A stretch of 17,722 bases of DNA from Planctomicrobium piriforme (GCF_900113665.1 NZ_FOQD01000031.1:1-17722); one strand, 5' to 3'; shown: positions 8,632 through 16,906, counted from the stretch's first letter. The notes: generated by a model from the sequence alone, not told the origin. Translations and numbers: made by a program.

Positions 8632-8658
8632 ATGCTCAGTATCAGGACACTCCGACAA
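8419..8658 (-). pseudogene. possible C-terminal remnant of a DUF1559-type pseudopilin
   Basis: The minus strand is open for 79 codons and reads CAFQTTWPSGVVVAM, then STSVQPDSLPT, then ACTNNPED. DUF1559 proteins of planctomycetes commonly end with a pattern like HPGGVNVAM.DGS.RFV.P.ISPTTW.ACTP.DGE, and the order and spacing here follow that pattern, with decay at the DGS and TTW positions. No N-terminal prepilin part is present, because the S8 gene occupies that side. It is probably a relic cut off when the protease operon arrived. The match is from memory of the family and is not certain; it may be chance coding in the intergenic region. Confidence 0.33.
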
Positions 8659-10443
8659 GCTCTAATGGAGATTTTCTGTATTTCAGTCCTGGCTGCTTCG
8701 CCCTTGCCAGCTGAGGATTCGCCGTATTGCAACGAAGAGATCCAGCTCAATGAAAAGCGCTATCTCGGCTGGAACGAGAAGGTTGCCGGAAAGGCTCGAT
8801 GGCTACATGGAATCGAGCGTCTCCAGCAGTTGGTCGAGGGAAAGATTCTGTCGGGTAAAAACGTCGTTGTTGCAGTTTGGGATGGAGGAGCAGTTCAGGC
8901 CAATCATCAAGATCTGAATTTGAGAGTCTTCATTAAGGATGCAAAGGGCGCTCAGTTGCCATTGAATAACCATTCAACTCACGTTGCAGGAACGATCGCG
9001 GGAACTGGGCGGGGCCGGACAGCCGCCGAGGGTATGGCACCAGCAGCGATGATCTGGTCGTTCGATTTTGAGCATGATCTTGCCGAAATGAAAGCGTTAG
9101 CAAGCTCGACGACGCCTGTGGCCGTCAGCAATCACTCCTATGGCATGACTTGCGGATGGAGCAACGTTTGCGTCGAAGGCGGACAGGTACGTTGGATCTG
9201 GTCGGGAGCCGACAACAGCAACCGAGATGCGCGGTTCGGACGATATGGTCTGACGTCCGCCAAGTTTGACGAGATAGCGCGCCATGCACCGACCTGGACG
9301 ATCGTGGTGTCGGCCGGGAACTCGCGCAGTCCGCTACTCGACCCTTTGAATGCCGCTAAAACCGTGCCTGAGATGGTGGAATACAGCTCAATTGCCGGCA
9401 AGTACATTTTCGATTATGACGGCAAACATTACAACGGCATTTGCGGCGTTAACATGAGCATGGCGAAGCACCTCTCCAACAATCATCTAGAAGGGGGCTT
9501 CGATTCCATTCCAGAAGGTGGCGCGACTGCAAAAAACGTCATCACTGTCGGGGCGATGGAGGATCCGCCCTACGCGGAGATCTTCGGCGTGGATACAGGT
9601 CAATATCGTCCTCTTGAAAGGAAACATGTCAGGACGACTAATTTCAGCAGTTGGGGCCCCGCTGACGACGGTCGCATCAAGCCGGATGTGATCGCAAGCG
9701 GACATGCCATGTTGGCGACGGCGATTCCCGAGCGATGCACGACGACACCCTGCACTCAGAACGACGCCACTGATCCCTCGGACGTCGCAGGTTACGTCCA
9801 AATGTCGGGCACCTCGATGTCCGCGCCAATCGTAAGTGGAGTGGTGGCCCTGCTCAACGAATTGAGCCGACTCGAGCGTGGAGGACAAAACTTACGGTCC
9901 GACGAAGCGAAGGCGGCGTTGATTCAAACCGCGTTGGGCCCGGACGGGGTCGAGGGTCCCACATACAGTGTCGGTTGGGGCGCTATTCAAGGAAATCTGG
10001 CCGGACGTCTGCTAATAAAGGGGCAAAATGGCGAGCACCTAGGGACTGTCAGAGTGCGTGCCGACACGCCGACGAAATTGATATTAAGACGCAAGGGCTT
10101 GCGAGCGCCTCGAGTGACTTTCGCTTGGGTCGACGAGGAAGGGGGGCCTCAAAACGGTCTCGACAATCGCAATTCCAGTCTTGTGAATGACATCGATATG
10201 ACGCTTAGGACCCCCGTCGGCAATCCGATTCATCCTTGGGTGCTCGACCCAACTCGACCTTCCGACTCGGCAACGCGCGGCACGAATAATCGCGATAATG
10301 TCGAAAGAATCGATGTTCCGGAAAATCTTACATCGAGCAAGGAAGGTGAGTGGGTGTTGCATCTCGACGGCGGTCGGCTGAAAAAGGGGACTGTCGTCGA
10401 AGGAGCCTTGGCCATTTGGGGGTTCGAATTGATTGAGCAGTAG
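8632..10443 (+). CDS. exported S8 subtilisin-like serine protease (KP-43-like layout)
   Basis: A 603-residue protein counted from ATG 8632, chosen because it begins a clear signal peptide (ALMEIFCISVLAASPLPA, cleavage near 27). The open frame extends upstream to 8527, but that part overlaps apparently older DNA and lacks a signal-like start. Catalytic triad: Asp84 in AVWDGG, His117 in HSTHVAG, Ser395 in SGTSMSAP, with the oxyanion Asn230 in SAGNS. After the catalytic domain a beta-rich C-terminal domain (about 480-603) contains SLVNDIDMTLRTP and RDNVERIDV, as in KP-43-like subtilases with a jelly-roll tail. Cysteines 33, 174, 180, 271, 369 and 374 could form disulfides, fitting export. There is no inhibitor-I9 propeptide: only about 55 residues separate the signal from the Asp motif. 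It is the first gene of an operon; the S1 protease starts 29 nt downstream. Confidence 0.9.
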   Translation: MLSIRTLRQALMEIFCISVLAASPLPAEDSPYCNEEIQLNEKRYLGWNEKVAGKARWLHGIERLQQLVEGKILSGKNVVVAVWDGGAVQANHQDLNLRVFIKDAKGAQLPLNNHSTHVAGTIAGTGRGRTAAEGMAPAAMIWSFDFEHDLAEMKALASSTTPVAVSNHSYGMTCGWSNVCVEGGQVRWIWSGADNSNRDARFGRYGLTSAKFDEIARHAPTWTIVVSAGNSRSPLLDPLNAAKTVPEMVEYSSIAGKYIFDYDGKHYNGICGVNMSMAKHLSNNHLEGGFDSIPEGGATAKNVITVGAMEDPPYAEIFGVDTGQYRPLERKHVRTTNFSSWGPADDGRIKPDVIASGHAMLATAIPERCTTTPCTQNDATDPSDVAGYVQMSGTSMSAPIVSGVVALLNELSRLERGGQNLRSDEAKAALIQTALGPDGVEGPTYSVGWGAIQGNLAGRLLIKGQNGEHLGTVRVRADTPTKLILRRKGLRAPRVTFAWVDEEGGPQNGLDNRNSSLVNDIDMTLRTPVGNPIHPWVLDPTRPSDSATRGTNNRDNVERIDVPENLTSSKEGEWVLHLDGGRLKKGTVVEGALAIWGFELIEQ

Positions 10444-10472
10444 ACTTCGAAGAACTAGTGAGGATGAAAGCC

Positions 10473-12662
10473 ATGCAGAAAAAAAAGCCGATCTTTCGGG
10501 TTGGGCTTTTGTTGCCGTTATTTGGGTCATTTTTGTTGATAGTTTGCGAGCCGGCGCGTGGGAGCGAACCATTTGTTGACTTCGACATCCTTCGGCGGCG
10601 CACGATCGCTATCAGTGTCGAATTCAACGACGGAATATCTCTTAAGCCAGTGGAGCACGGGCTTGGCACCGGATTCTTCATTCATCCCAATGGATATGTG
10701 TTGACGGCCAAGCACATTCTGCCGGATGAAGCAATCAAAGACCCAAGCCTGTTAACGGAATGTCAGATTCTTGGGCAAATAGGCGATCGCGCATCGAATT
10801 CACTTTCACTGACAGTGGTCAGTATCCATCCCGATCACGACGCCATGCTCCTTCAAACAGTGCGTGACGAACCCTTTTCATATTTCGCATTGTCAATGGA
10901 AGGCCTGTCGCAGGTCGTTTCGTTAAATGCGATTGGATTTCCCTCTGGAACGGACGGAAAGATCAGAGCTGTCCTGGCGCCGCTTCGAGCTGCGCTGTCT
11001 GAGGGATCGAAAAGGGGCGAAGTGAACGCACGATTAGAAGGAGGCTTCAGCGGCGGACCGGTCTTGCTCCCTTCAGCGAAAGTCGTCGGCATCATTGAAC
11101 AATCGTCAGCGCTCGCCGAACGCGATACATACGAGTTCGTTCCGGCTCTTTCATTAAGCGACTGGCTGCGCCCCTACACTCCGATGGTCTCGCTACCGAA
11201 GCCGGAGGATCGCCGTCCGCGACTTGTTGACAGATCGTGCAAGTTCGAACCGCTGTCACTTCGCTACGATTTCGTAGTTGAAACCCCGCCGACTGACGCC
11301 GCTCTTCTGAGCCAAATCCGCGTCAGTACGGCAAACACCACGGGCGCCTTTGGTTGCTTGTCGGCAACCGGCCTTGGTCTCAGGTCGACGGCAGAGTATG
11401 TCGTGCCGTTTTATGTTTCGGATCCGGAAACTGTCGTACCTGCGGACCAGCCGTTAGCGGTGGAAGCTGGCAAGTATGCACGATTCGGCGTCACCTTGCG
11501 CCCCGATACTCTTGGGGCATGTGGAGACTGGTCGACCGACGTGACTGTGAGTTTGATTTTCAACGACGGCACAATGTTGTCGGCACCTGCCGAACGGCTC
11601 ACGAAGAACATGCTGGCTAAACTTCCCGCCTACTCTCTTACCGAGAATGACGTGAATAACGTGCTTCAGGCACTCCGCCACCGTCGACCCGCTACTCGCG
11701 CGGCTGCGGTAACAGCTTTCGTAGTAATGGATTTTACACGTGAGAGCCAGCGTCGTGTCTTAGGAGCGAAACTTAAGGATCCCGCGTGGGTAGTGCGCTC
11801 TCAGGCATTGTCCGCGATTCGCCAACTAATGCTCACGGAGCTTGCTCCGGATATCGCCAACTTGCTGAAATTGCGGCTGACTGAAGTATCGAGCGAGCGG
11901 GACGTGGCAGACGCAGAGATTGGACAAATTGTCCATACCTTATGTCGGTTGGACGCCTTTGAGGGACGCGACTTGGTGATTGAAATGTGTTTGAATCCCG
12001 ACTTTCCTTATCGAGAGGCCGAATCCGCAATAGGGATATTGGGATCGAGCGACAAGCAGGGAACGGTCGAGTTGCTGATCGATGCGCTGTCTAAGCGTCA
12101 CGATTGGTTAACGGGGCAGGCGGCAACGATGTACGTTCAGACGCACAAATGCGCCGACGAGCAAGGTGGCAACAGCAAGCCCGCCCGGTATAGCGATGCT
12201 CTCAAAGCGATTGTCCACGGACGCTCCTCGCAGTGCAAGAAGTTTATTGACCTGCTGTTAAGTCGTACGGAAGTTGAATTCGATCTGCACAAAGCGGAGC
12301 TTCTCCGGCATGTGTCATATCTGACTCCAGGCGACACCTTAGCGCAAGATCCGTTCATCCTCTCGCTGGAAGCGCAAGCGAAATCGCTTCTGAACCACAA
12401 GGAGTTGCTCGTGCGGGCTCCCGCGCTGCGGCTTTATTCGCAAGTATCTTCGGACGACATGTGTGTCAAAGCAATTCGAGCAGGCTTGACGGATGAGAGC
12501 GAAGCCGTGCAAATCGTAGCCGTTGAAGCAGCGGCCGATCGAAGTCTTTCCTCGCTAAAGCCCGATCTGGAAAAAATGCTGTCGGAACTTCCGATGGCGA
12601 AGAAATCGGGGCAATTGGGTATGGCACTCCACAACTCGCTCAATTCCTTAGATTCGAACTGA
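10473..12662 (+). CDS. exported S1 trypsin-like protease with C-terminal HEAT repeats
   Basis: A 729-residue protein counted from ATG 10473, which has GAGG nine bases upstream; ATG 10464 is an alternative in the same frame. Residues 1-30 form a signal peptide (KKK then VGLLLPLFGSFLLIV, possible cleavage after ARG/S). The trypsin-like domain of about 45-240 shows GTGFFIHPNGYVLTAKHIL with His81, HPDHDAML with Asp123 and EGGFSGGPV with Ser193, the pattern of DegP/V8-like S1 peptidases. No PDZ domain follows. Residues about 245-390 are beta-rich and unrecognised, and about 395-729 are HEAT-like helical repeats (KDPAWVVRSQALSAIRQLM is a good example). The HEAT region probably binds a partner or substrate. 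It is co-transcribed with the S8 protease and converges on the second CHAT gene. Confidence 0.85.
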   Translation: MQKKKPIFRVGLLLPLFGSFLLIVCEPARGSEPFVDFDILRRRTIAISVEFNDGISLKPVEHGLGTGFFIHPNGYVLTAKHILPDEAIKDPSLLTECQILGQIGDRASNSLSLTVVSIHPDHDAMLLQTVRDEPFSYFALSMEGLSQVVSLNAIGFPSGTDGKIRAVLAPLRAALSEGSKRGEVNARLEGGFSGGPVLLPSAKVVGIIEQSSALAERDTYEFVPALSLSDWLRPYTPMVSLPKPEDRRPRLVDRSCKFEPLSLRYDFVVETPPTDAALLSQIRVSTANTTGAFGCLSATGLGLRSTAEYVVPFYVSDPETVVPADQPLAVEAGKYARFGVTLRPDTLGACGDWSTDVTVSLIFNDGTMLSAPAERLTKNMLAKLPAYSLTENDVNNVLQALRHRRPATRAAAVTAFVVMDFTRESQRRVLGAKLKDPAWVVRSQALSAIRQLMLTELAPDIANLLKLRLTEVSSERDVADAEIGQIVHTLCRLDAFEGRDLVIEMCLNPDFPYREAESAIGILGSSDKQGTVELLIDALSKRHDWLTGQAATMYVQTHKCADEQGGNSKPARYSDALKAIVHGRSSQCKKFIDLLLSRTEVEFDLHKAELLRHVSYLTPGDTLAQDPFILSLEAQAKSLLNHKELLVRAPALRLYSQVSSDDMCVKAIRAGLTDESEAVQIVAVEAAADRSLSSLKPDLEKMLSELPMAKKSGQLGMALHNSLNSLDSN

Positions 12663-12780
12663 GAGAATCTGTTATCTGTGGGTTGCACTGTGACCCGTGG
12701 CTGGGCGGATACAAAGGCCTCAATGCATTCTGCGAAAAGGGTTTTGCGGATTAACTTCGACTCATCGATGATTTACCGTG
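12663..12780. other. short convergent gap, no gene seen
   Basis: The ends of the S1 protease and the second CHAT gene are separated by 118 nt. An imperfect stem GGGTTGC-ACT-GTGACCC (12680-12696, two G-U pairs) and a 10-nt palindrome TCATCGATGA (12762-12771) are present, but neither is followed by a T-tract, so I do not call a terminator. Confidence 0.4.
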
Positions 12781-15700
12781 TCACCAGCCAAAGTGGACCA
12801 GTGTTGACCAAAAGCATGGAGAATCCGACCCGAGTAAACCTTGCCCTTTAAACGGGTCATCGGGCTTGGAACCCATAGCGCGCATCGTCAAGACGAGCGC
12901 ACGCGCAGAGTCCGTGCCGCCGGCCATCGTCTTGTGGAGCTCGGGAAAAAAACGTGCTGCATAATGTTGATCCAAGCCCCACAGCGGCGCAATGACCGCA
13001 CTGCACTTCGCGTGGAAGAAGAAGGTGGCGAAACTCCAGCCGTCGACGCCATTCACCGCTTGATCTTCCGCTGCGCTGCAAACGGCAAGCGTTGCACAAC
13101 CGCCACTTCCCATCCGCCGGAGGCGCAGATCGGCAAAGCGGATGACATCCCCCGCCAGGAGAATGCCCGAGTCCAACGGCTTACCGGGTACAAATACCCC
13201 GTGGCAGTAGATATGCAAGTCATCGCAATTGTCGAATCGCGACAGGAGTTCTTGCTTTGTCCCTGAGATAACAACACGACCGCGAAAACTTCGAGCGACA
13301 CCCTCACGGTCGACCTTCTCGAAGGGGAGCTTTTCGTCGGGAGCTGACGCCAATAGCAGCGTCCTAAGTCGCGGTTCGGATTTAGTCCCCTCTTCGCTAC
13401 TCGCTTGGGCGATGGCGTAATACATCAACAGATAAACGCAGTGCGCACTAGGGGCCATCGAGAAACTGGCAACAGCGTCACGCAGATATCGTCGCTCTCC
13501 GTTTCGTTCGATGCGAAGCGGCAAAAACATCACTTTTTTCAGCGGACCACCAACGACGACTGTCAGTCCCGGTTCTTCTGCCGCAGCGTTTATTGTCTCT
13601 GTGATCCATGCTGGCAGCAGCATGTCCGCGAGTTCCTCCGAATGGATGCGCTGCTCCGCTTCGCGGCGTTTAACCAACTCAAGCAGCGGCAACGAATTCG
13701 GTGAAGACGCTAGCTTTTGATACTCGCCCAACACCGTCTGCTGCTGCAAGACCATCTTATCGAGCGAAGCTTCAATCTCGGAAAGATTGCCTTGCAAAGC
13801 GCGAGCAGCCACTTGTTGAGAGTCACACCGAACCAGTACAACTGTGTTTAGTCGCACCGAATGAATGTAGACAAGGAATGTGTTCTGTCGCTTAGTGAGT
13901 TCATTGAGAACCTTAATCGTCTTCTTGACGTGCGCCACCGTTTCATCTGGACCGGGAATCGGGGGAAACATTCGCCCCAGCAGCGGTGAGAGCTCCAATG
14001 AAATGGTCGCATCTAACGTCATGGAATTCCCCATCCAAGATGTCATAATCCCGTCCTGCACTCCCCGCGAGCGACAGACTTCATTGGACCATAGCAACAC
14101 CTGAAGCGTTTCGGGAGTCGGATTTGCAAGATAGGCTTCCATCAATAAGTCAACGGCTTCTGCATCTGTGTCGGAAAAGTCGACATTGAATAAGTGCGCC
14201 CAATAGGCCGGTGAGTCGCGAGTCATTTTCAGAACTTTATCTCGCAACTTCATGTACTCGACTATCTTATTGATCGCCGCCTTATTTTTGCCAAGGTTGT
14301 TCAAGACCTTAACAAGTTCGAGCAAAACTTCCATATGCTCCGCCTGGGTCGAGCCTTGCATCAGTTCGTCCGCTTGCTCAAGATGAAAGCAGACATTGGT
14401 AGGCATCGCTTCACATCTGATTAAGCACTTCGCCGCAGCAAAGTGAACTCCAGACTCGTAGTTGGTTGAAAATGCCGTGTGGAGCGCGGGTTGCAAGATG
14501 GATCGAGCATCTTGAGGGCGATCTTCGTTGAGTAGCACGATCAGTTCCGCGAGGAGAACGCCAGCGCGATGGCAACGATCGATTGTTCGGTCCGACGGAG
14601 CTAGAATAACGAATGCCTGTTTGGCTTGATCTAGGCTTGAATGGCTTGCACCGAAACTCTTCATGTATGAGTGTGCTTGCGCCTGCATAGCGAGTAAATC
14701 GAGTAATTGCGGATCGCCAGCCTCGCGGCAGCCAGGTATCGCCGCTGCAAGCGTTTTCAGCCCTTCTTGAAAATCGCGATTCGCAAATTGAAGCTGCGCT
14801 CGAATAAGCGACTGTGCCGTCATTGCGCTTACACGATCGGCCGGAAGAAGCTCTTCTTTGAACTCCGTCGGGGCAACAAGGTCGAGCATTGCGGCGACAT
14901 TGAAATGACTCTGCACGGTGTGGCACCATCGCTCGGTAAGCCGAATTCGAACATGCAGATATGCTCTAGTGCGAGAGTCGGCGTTCCTGACCACAGGTTC
15001 AAGAGCTTTAGCTAGCTTGATGCCTCTTGTTGAACTGCTGTAATCTCGCAAAGCGAAAGCCTCTTCCAGTATCTGGGTGTGAAGTCGAGTCAGATTGGTT
15101 GCGGTGTGATCGCTAAGTGTGGACGCGAGCACAGCGATCAACACCGCCTCGTCAGGATATGGTTCCGTGGAGACATTTCTAGTGCCTTCTTGCGAACCTT
15201 GTAGAATTGCAAAAGCGACTTGCTCCAGTGTCACTCGAAAGTTTAGCAGTCTTAGTGCATCCGCTTGCTGATCGGCCGTCAACTCACCATTCGCATCTTT
15301 GACGAGAAGCAGGTTCGAGCCCTCTGCAAGTCCATTCAGCAGTTTGACTAGCTTGCCGAGCGGATATACGGAGTCTTTTGCATATGCATCTTCAAAAGAC
15401 CGGACCGATTGTCGCAACGCCCCAATCGTCAGCGGTTTACCAAGATCTCTCTTCTCCTCCTCCAACAGCATTGCCCAACAAGTGTCATTGTTGATGACTT
15501 CTTTGGAGAAGACTTCGGTTCGATTACGAAAAACGTGGGAAATGGCGATATCCCTCCAAGCGCGGATCAACCTTGATCGATCTAATGACGGGTTCATCTG
15601 CAGCAGAGCGGTGAGAGACTTTTCTAATAAGTGTGCGAGATCAGATCGGCCTTCGTATGACGCAAGGTGAAAGTTGGCCAACTCGGCTTCGCATTGCTTG

Positions 15701-15876
15701 AGCACGTTGGGCGTCGAGCCTTGGATTTGGCATACGTCCTTTGCTGCTTTGAGCCAGAACTCGTGAAGTGACGGTACCGACGCGCCACTTGCAGGTACGT
15801 GTTCCTGGCTAATCGCAACCGAACATGCCAGGAGTATCAGTCCCAACGCCAATGGTAAGCACTTGGTTGAATTCAT
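12781..15876 (-). CDS. exported helical-repeat CHAT caspase-like protease
   Basis: A 1031-residue protein. The N-terminus is a signal peptide (CLPLALGLILLACSVAIS); cleavage after AIS is likely, though LLAC is close to a lipobox, so a lipoprotein is possible. Residues about 40-660 are almost wholly helical with TPR-like pairs (for example LQFANRDFQEGLKTLAAAI). The CHAT domain covers about 690-1031: VVVGGPLKKVMFLPL (771 onward) matches the conserved strand before the catalytic half, IYCHGVF gives His892, TLAVCSAAED gives Cys933, and the end is PCFWSTLVHFGW. The His-Cys spacing is 41 residues against 73 in the other CHAT protein, and the N-terminal regions do not align by eye, so the two are not a recent duplication. 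The Shine-Dalgarno is weak (GGGA, 7 nt upstream). The gene is transcribed toward the S8/S1 operon. Target unknown. Confidence 0.88.
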   Translation of the reverse strand: MNSTKCLPLALGLILLACSVAISQEHVPASGASVPSLHEFWLKAAKDVCQIQGSTPNVLKQCEAELANFHLASYEGRSDLAHLLEKSLTALLQMNPSLDRSRLIRAWRDIAISHVFRNRTEVFSKEVINNDTCWAMLLEEEKRDLGKPLTIGALRQSVRSFEDAYAKDSVYPLGKLVKLLNGLAEGSNLLLVKDANGELTADQQADALRLLNFRVTLEQVAFAILQGSQEGTRNVSTEPYPDEAVLIAVLASTLSDHTATNLTRLHTQILEEAFALRDYSSSTRGIKLAKALEPVVRNADSRTRAYLHVRIRLTERWCHTVQSHFNVAAMLDLVAPTEFKEELLPADRVSAMTAQSLIRAQLQFANRDFQEGLKTLAAAIPGCREAGDPQLLDLLAMQAQAHSYMKSFGASHSSLDQAKQAFVILAPSDRTIDRCHRAGVLLAELIVLLNEDRPQDARSILQPALHTAFSTNYESGVHFAAAKCLIRCEAMPTNVCFHLEQADELMQGSTQAEHMEVLLELVKVLNNLGKNKAAINKIVEYMKLRDKVLKMTRDSPAYWAHLFNVDFSDTDAEAVDLLMEAYLANPTPETLQVLLWSNEVCRSRGVQDGIMTSWMGNSMTLDATISLELSPLLGRMFPPIPGPDETVAHVKKTIKVLNELTKRQNTFLVYIHSVRLNTVVLVRCDSQQVAARALQGNLSEIEASLDKMVLQQQTVLGEYQKLASSPNSLPLLELVKRREAEQRIHSEELADMLLPAWITETINAAAEEPGLTVVVGGPLKKVMFLPLRIERNGERRYLRDAVASFSMAPSAHCVYLLMYYAIAQASSEEGTKSEPRLRTLLLASAPDEKLPFEKVDREGVARSFRGRVVISGTKQELLSRFDNCDDLHIYCHGVFVPGKPLDSGILLAGDVIRFADLRLRRMGSGGCATLAVCSAAEDQAVNGVDGWSFATFFFHAKCSAVIAPLWGLDQHYAARFFPELHKTMAGGTDSARALVLTMRAMGSKPDDPFKGQGLLGSDSPCFWSTLVHFGW

Positions 15877-15987
15877 ATTTGAATCCCATCTAAACGTGCA
15901 AAATCACTTTTACTCGACCATTCGAGGTGGCGTTACGACGAATGCCTTGAAGTGAGTCGATTATGAAATGTTGGTGTTGAGTGCCGA

Positions 15988-16033
15988 CATGCGCGCACCC
16001 GCGGCCGGAGTCACAGACTCCAGCGTGCGCATG
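15988..16033. repeat. GC-rich imperfect hairpin upstream of the second CHAT gene
   Basis: The outer arms CATGCGC and GCGCATG (with a short bulge next to them) enclose an inner perfect stem GGAGTC-ACA-GACTCC (about 16007-16021). It begins 112 nt upstream of the CHAT start. It could be an attenuator, a terminator of something now lost, or an IS scar. Confidence 0.4.
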
Positions 16034-16047
16034 CATTAATGGCCTTC

Positions 16048-16063
16048 ACAATTCTGGAATTGT
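16048..16063. promoter_or_regulatory. operator-like dyad
   Basis: ACAATTC-TG-GAATTGT is a perfect 7-bp inverted repeat with a 2-nt centre, the geometry of a small dimeric regulator site. It is about 170 nt upstream of the CHAT start; no regulator gene is in the window. Confidence 0.3.
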
Positions 16064-16268
16064 CCTGGCACCGTAGTCGTAAACGGCTCGATTATAGCCG
16101 GTGCGGACTCTTGGTCAAAACAAAGTCGTTGAGAGTTCTTGGTAGCTCGGTTATTCAGCTTGGGTGCAGACAGGACGGCTTCATCAGAATGGCGGAAACT
16201 CAAAGAGTAGTTCTGGATGCGACACCGTCATGAATTGACCGATGTTCCTCAACAGGAGCAACTGAAGA

Positions 16269-16288
16269 CTACCGGCTGAAGCCGGTAG
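16269..16288. repeat. IS200 end hairpin 1
   Basis: A perfect 9-bp stem with a 2-nt GA loop: CTACCGGCT-GA-AGCCGGTAG. It belongs to the end downstream of tnpA. Confidence 0.75.
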
Positions 16289-16300
16289 GTTCGGGGGAAT

Positions 16301-16333
16301 CGTGAGCTACGGACTGAAGTCCTGACGCTCACG
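16301..16333. repeat. IS200 end hairpin 2, overlapping the tnpA stop
   Basis: Outer arms CGTGAGC and GCTCACG enclose the inner stem GGACT-GA-AGTCC. It covers the tnpA stop codon and may also terminate transcription or block read-through. Confidence 0.7.
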
Positions 16334-16772
16334 ATGGCGTCACCTGAAAACCATCGCCTCCATCCGTGGGTTCGGTTCCCTCCTGAAGGCGGATGTACTC
16401 CATCACCACCTCATCGGTCACCGTGCCACTCGAAGCCACGAAGTAGCCGCGAGCCCACAAATGGCGGCCCCAATACTGTTTCTGAAGATGGCGGAACTCC
16501 ATTAGCAATTTGCGGGATGTCTTCCCTTTGATCGCCTGCATGATCTTGCTGGGCGAGAGATTCGGAGGACACGACAACGGGACATGGACATGGTCTTTCG
16601 ACACCGCACCCTGCAGAGTCTCAATTTCAAGTGTCCGGCACACCTCCCGCACCAAATCTCGAAGCCGAACACCAACAGCACCCGCCAAGACTCCTTTGCG
16701 GTATTTCGTCACCCACACAAAGTGGTACTTGATGTCAAAACGGGTGTGAGCCCCGCTACGGTAGTTCTCCAT
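16329..16772 (-). CDS. tnpA: IS200-type Y1 transposase
   Basis: A 147-residue single-strand DNA transposase of the HUH/Y1 type, normal length. Visible features: YHFVWVTKYRKGVL at the start, the HUH metal-binding pair in KDHVHVPLSCPP, the WGRHLWARGYFVAS block, and the helix VMEYIRLQ carrying the likely nucleophilic Tyr. All are intact, so the element may be active. The Shine-Dalgarno (GAGG, one base from the ATG) is too close to be efficient, in keeping with the low expression usual for IS200. Its stop codon lies inside a hairpin (16301-16333). Confidence 0.92.
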   Translation of the reverse strand: MENYRSGAHTRFDIKYHFVWVTKYRKGVLAGAVGVRLRDLVREVCRTLEIETLQGAVSKDHVHVPLSCPPNLSPSKIMQAIKGKTSRKLLMEFRHLQKQYWGRHLWARGYFVASSGTVTDEVVMEYIRLQEGTEPTDGGDGFQVTPS

Positions 16773-16797
16773 CCCTCAAAGTGTATCCGAATACTGT

Positions 16798-16832
16798 AAA
16801 ACCTGAAGGTTTCGCCTGAAGGCGAGGGTTTT
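16798..16832. repeat. IS200 end branched hairpin, upstream of tnpA
   Basis: AAAACC and GGTTTT flank two inner stems, AACCT-GA-AGGTT and TCGCCT-GA-AGGCGA, so it can fold as a branched cruciform. Both inner loops share the CTGAAG core seen at the other end. Confidence 0.7.
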
Positions 16833-16906
16833 AGACCCAGCGTCAGGACAATAACGCGTCACGGCAAGGGAATTGCGTACCAGATTGGGCGAAAGGAGTC
16901 TCGCTC

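Larger units (their letters stand above)
15877..16261. promoter_or_regulatory. non-coding region upstream of the second CHAT gene
   Basis: This 385-nt stretch has no convincing gene; a 64-codon plus-strand frame at 16039-16233 lacks a ribosome site and any family resemblance. It must contain the promoter of the leftward CHAT gene, but no clear -35/-10 pair was seen. Two inverted repeats are listed separately. Confidence 0.45.
16262..16838 (-). mobile_element. IS200/IS605-family element (tnpA only)
   Basis: A single TnpA gene is bounded by hairpins instead of inverted terminal repeats, as in IS200. On the tnpA 3' side are stems at 16269-16288 and 16301-16333; on the 5' side is a branched structure at 16798-16832. 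The exact ends are not visible, so the coordinates are approximate. No TnpB is present. It abuts the IS5-family element that starts near 16839. Confidence 0.8.

Noticed and set aside
10084..10572. 162-codon open frame on the minus strand
   Set aside because: Runs across the S8-S1 boundary opposite two well-supported genes; composition rich in Ser and Arg as typical of shadows.
12680..12771. Bidirectional terminator between the convergent genes
   Set aside because: The stems are short or contain G-U pairs and no T-tract follows on either strand.
14411..14929. 172-codon open frame on the minus strand in another frame of the second CHAT gene
   Set aside because: Lies wholly inside the 1031-codon CHAT frame and reads as Arg/Ser-rich shadow sequence.
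16039..16233. 64-codon open frame on the plus strand
   Set aside because: No ribosome site, begins inside a dyad region and has no recognisable family.
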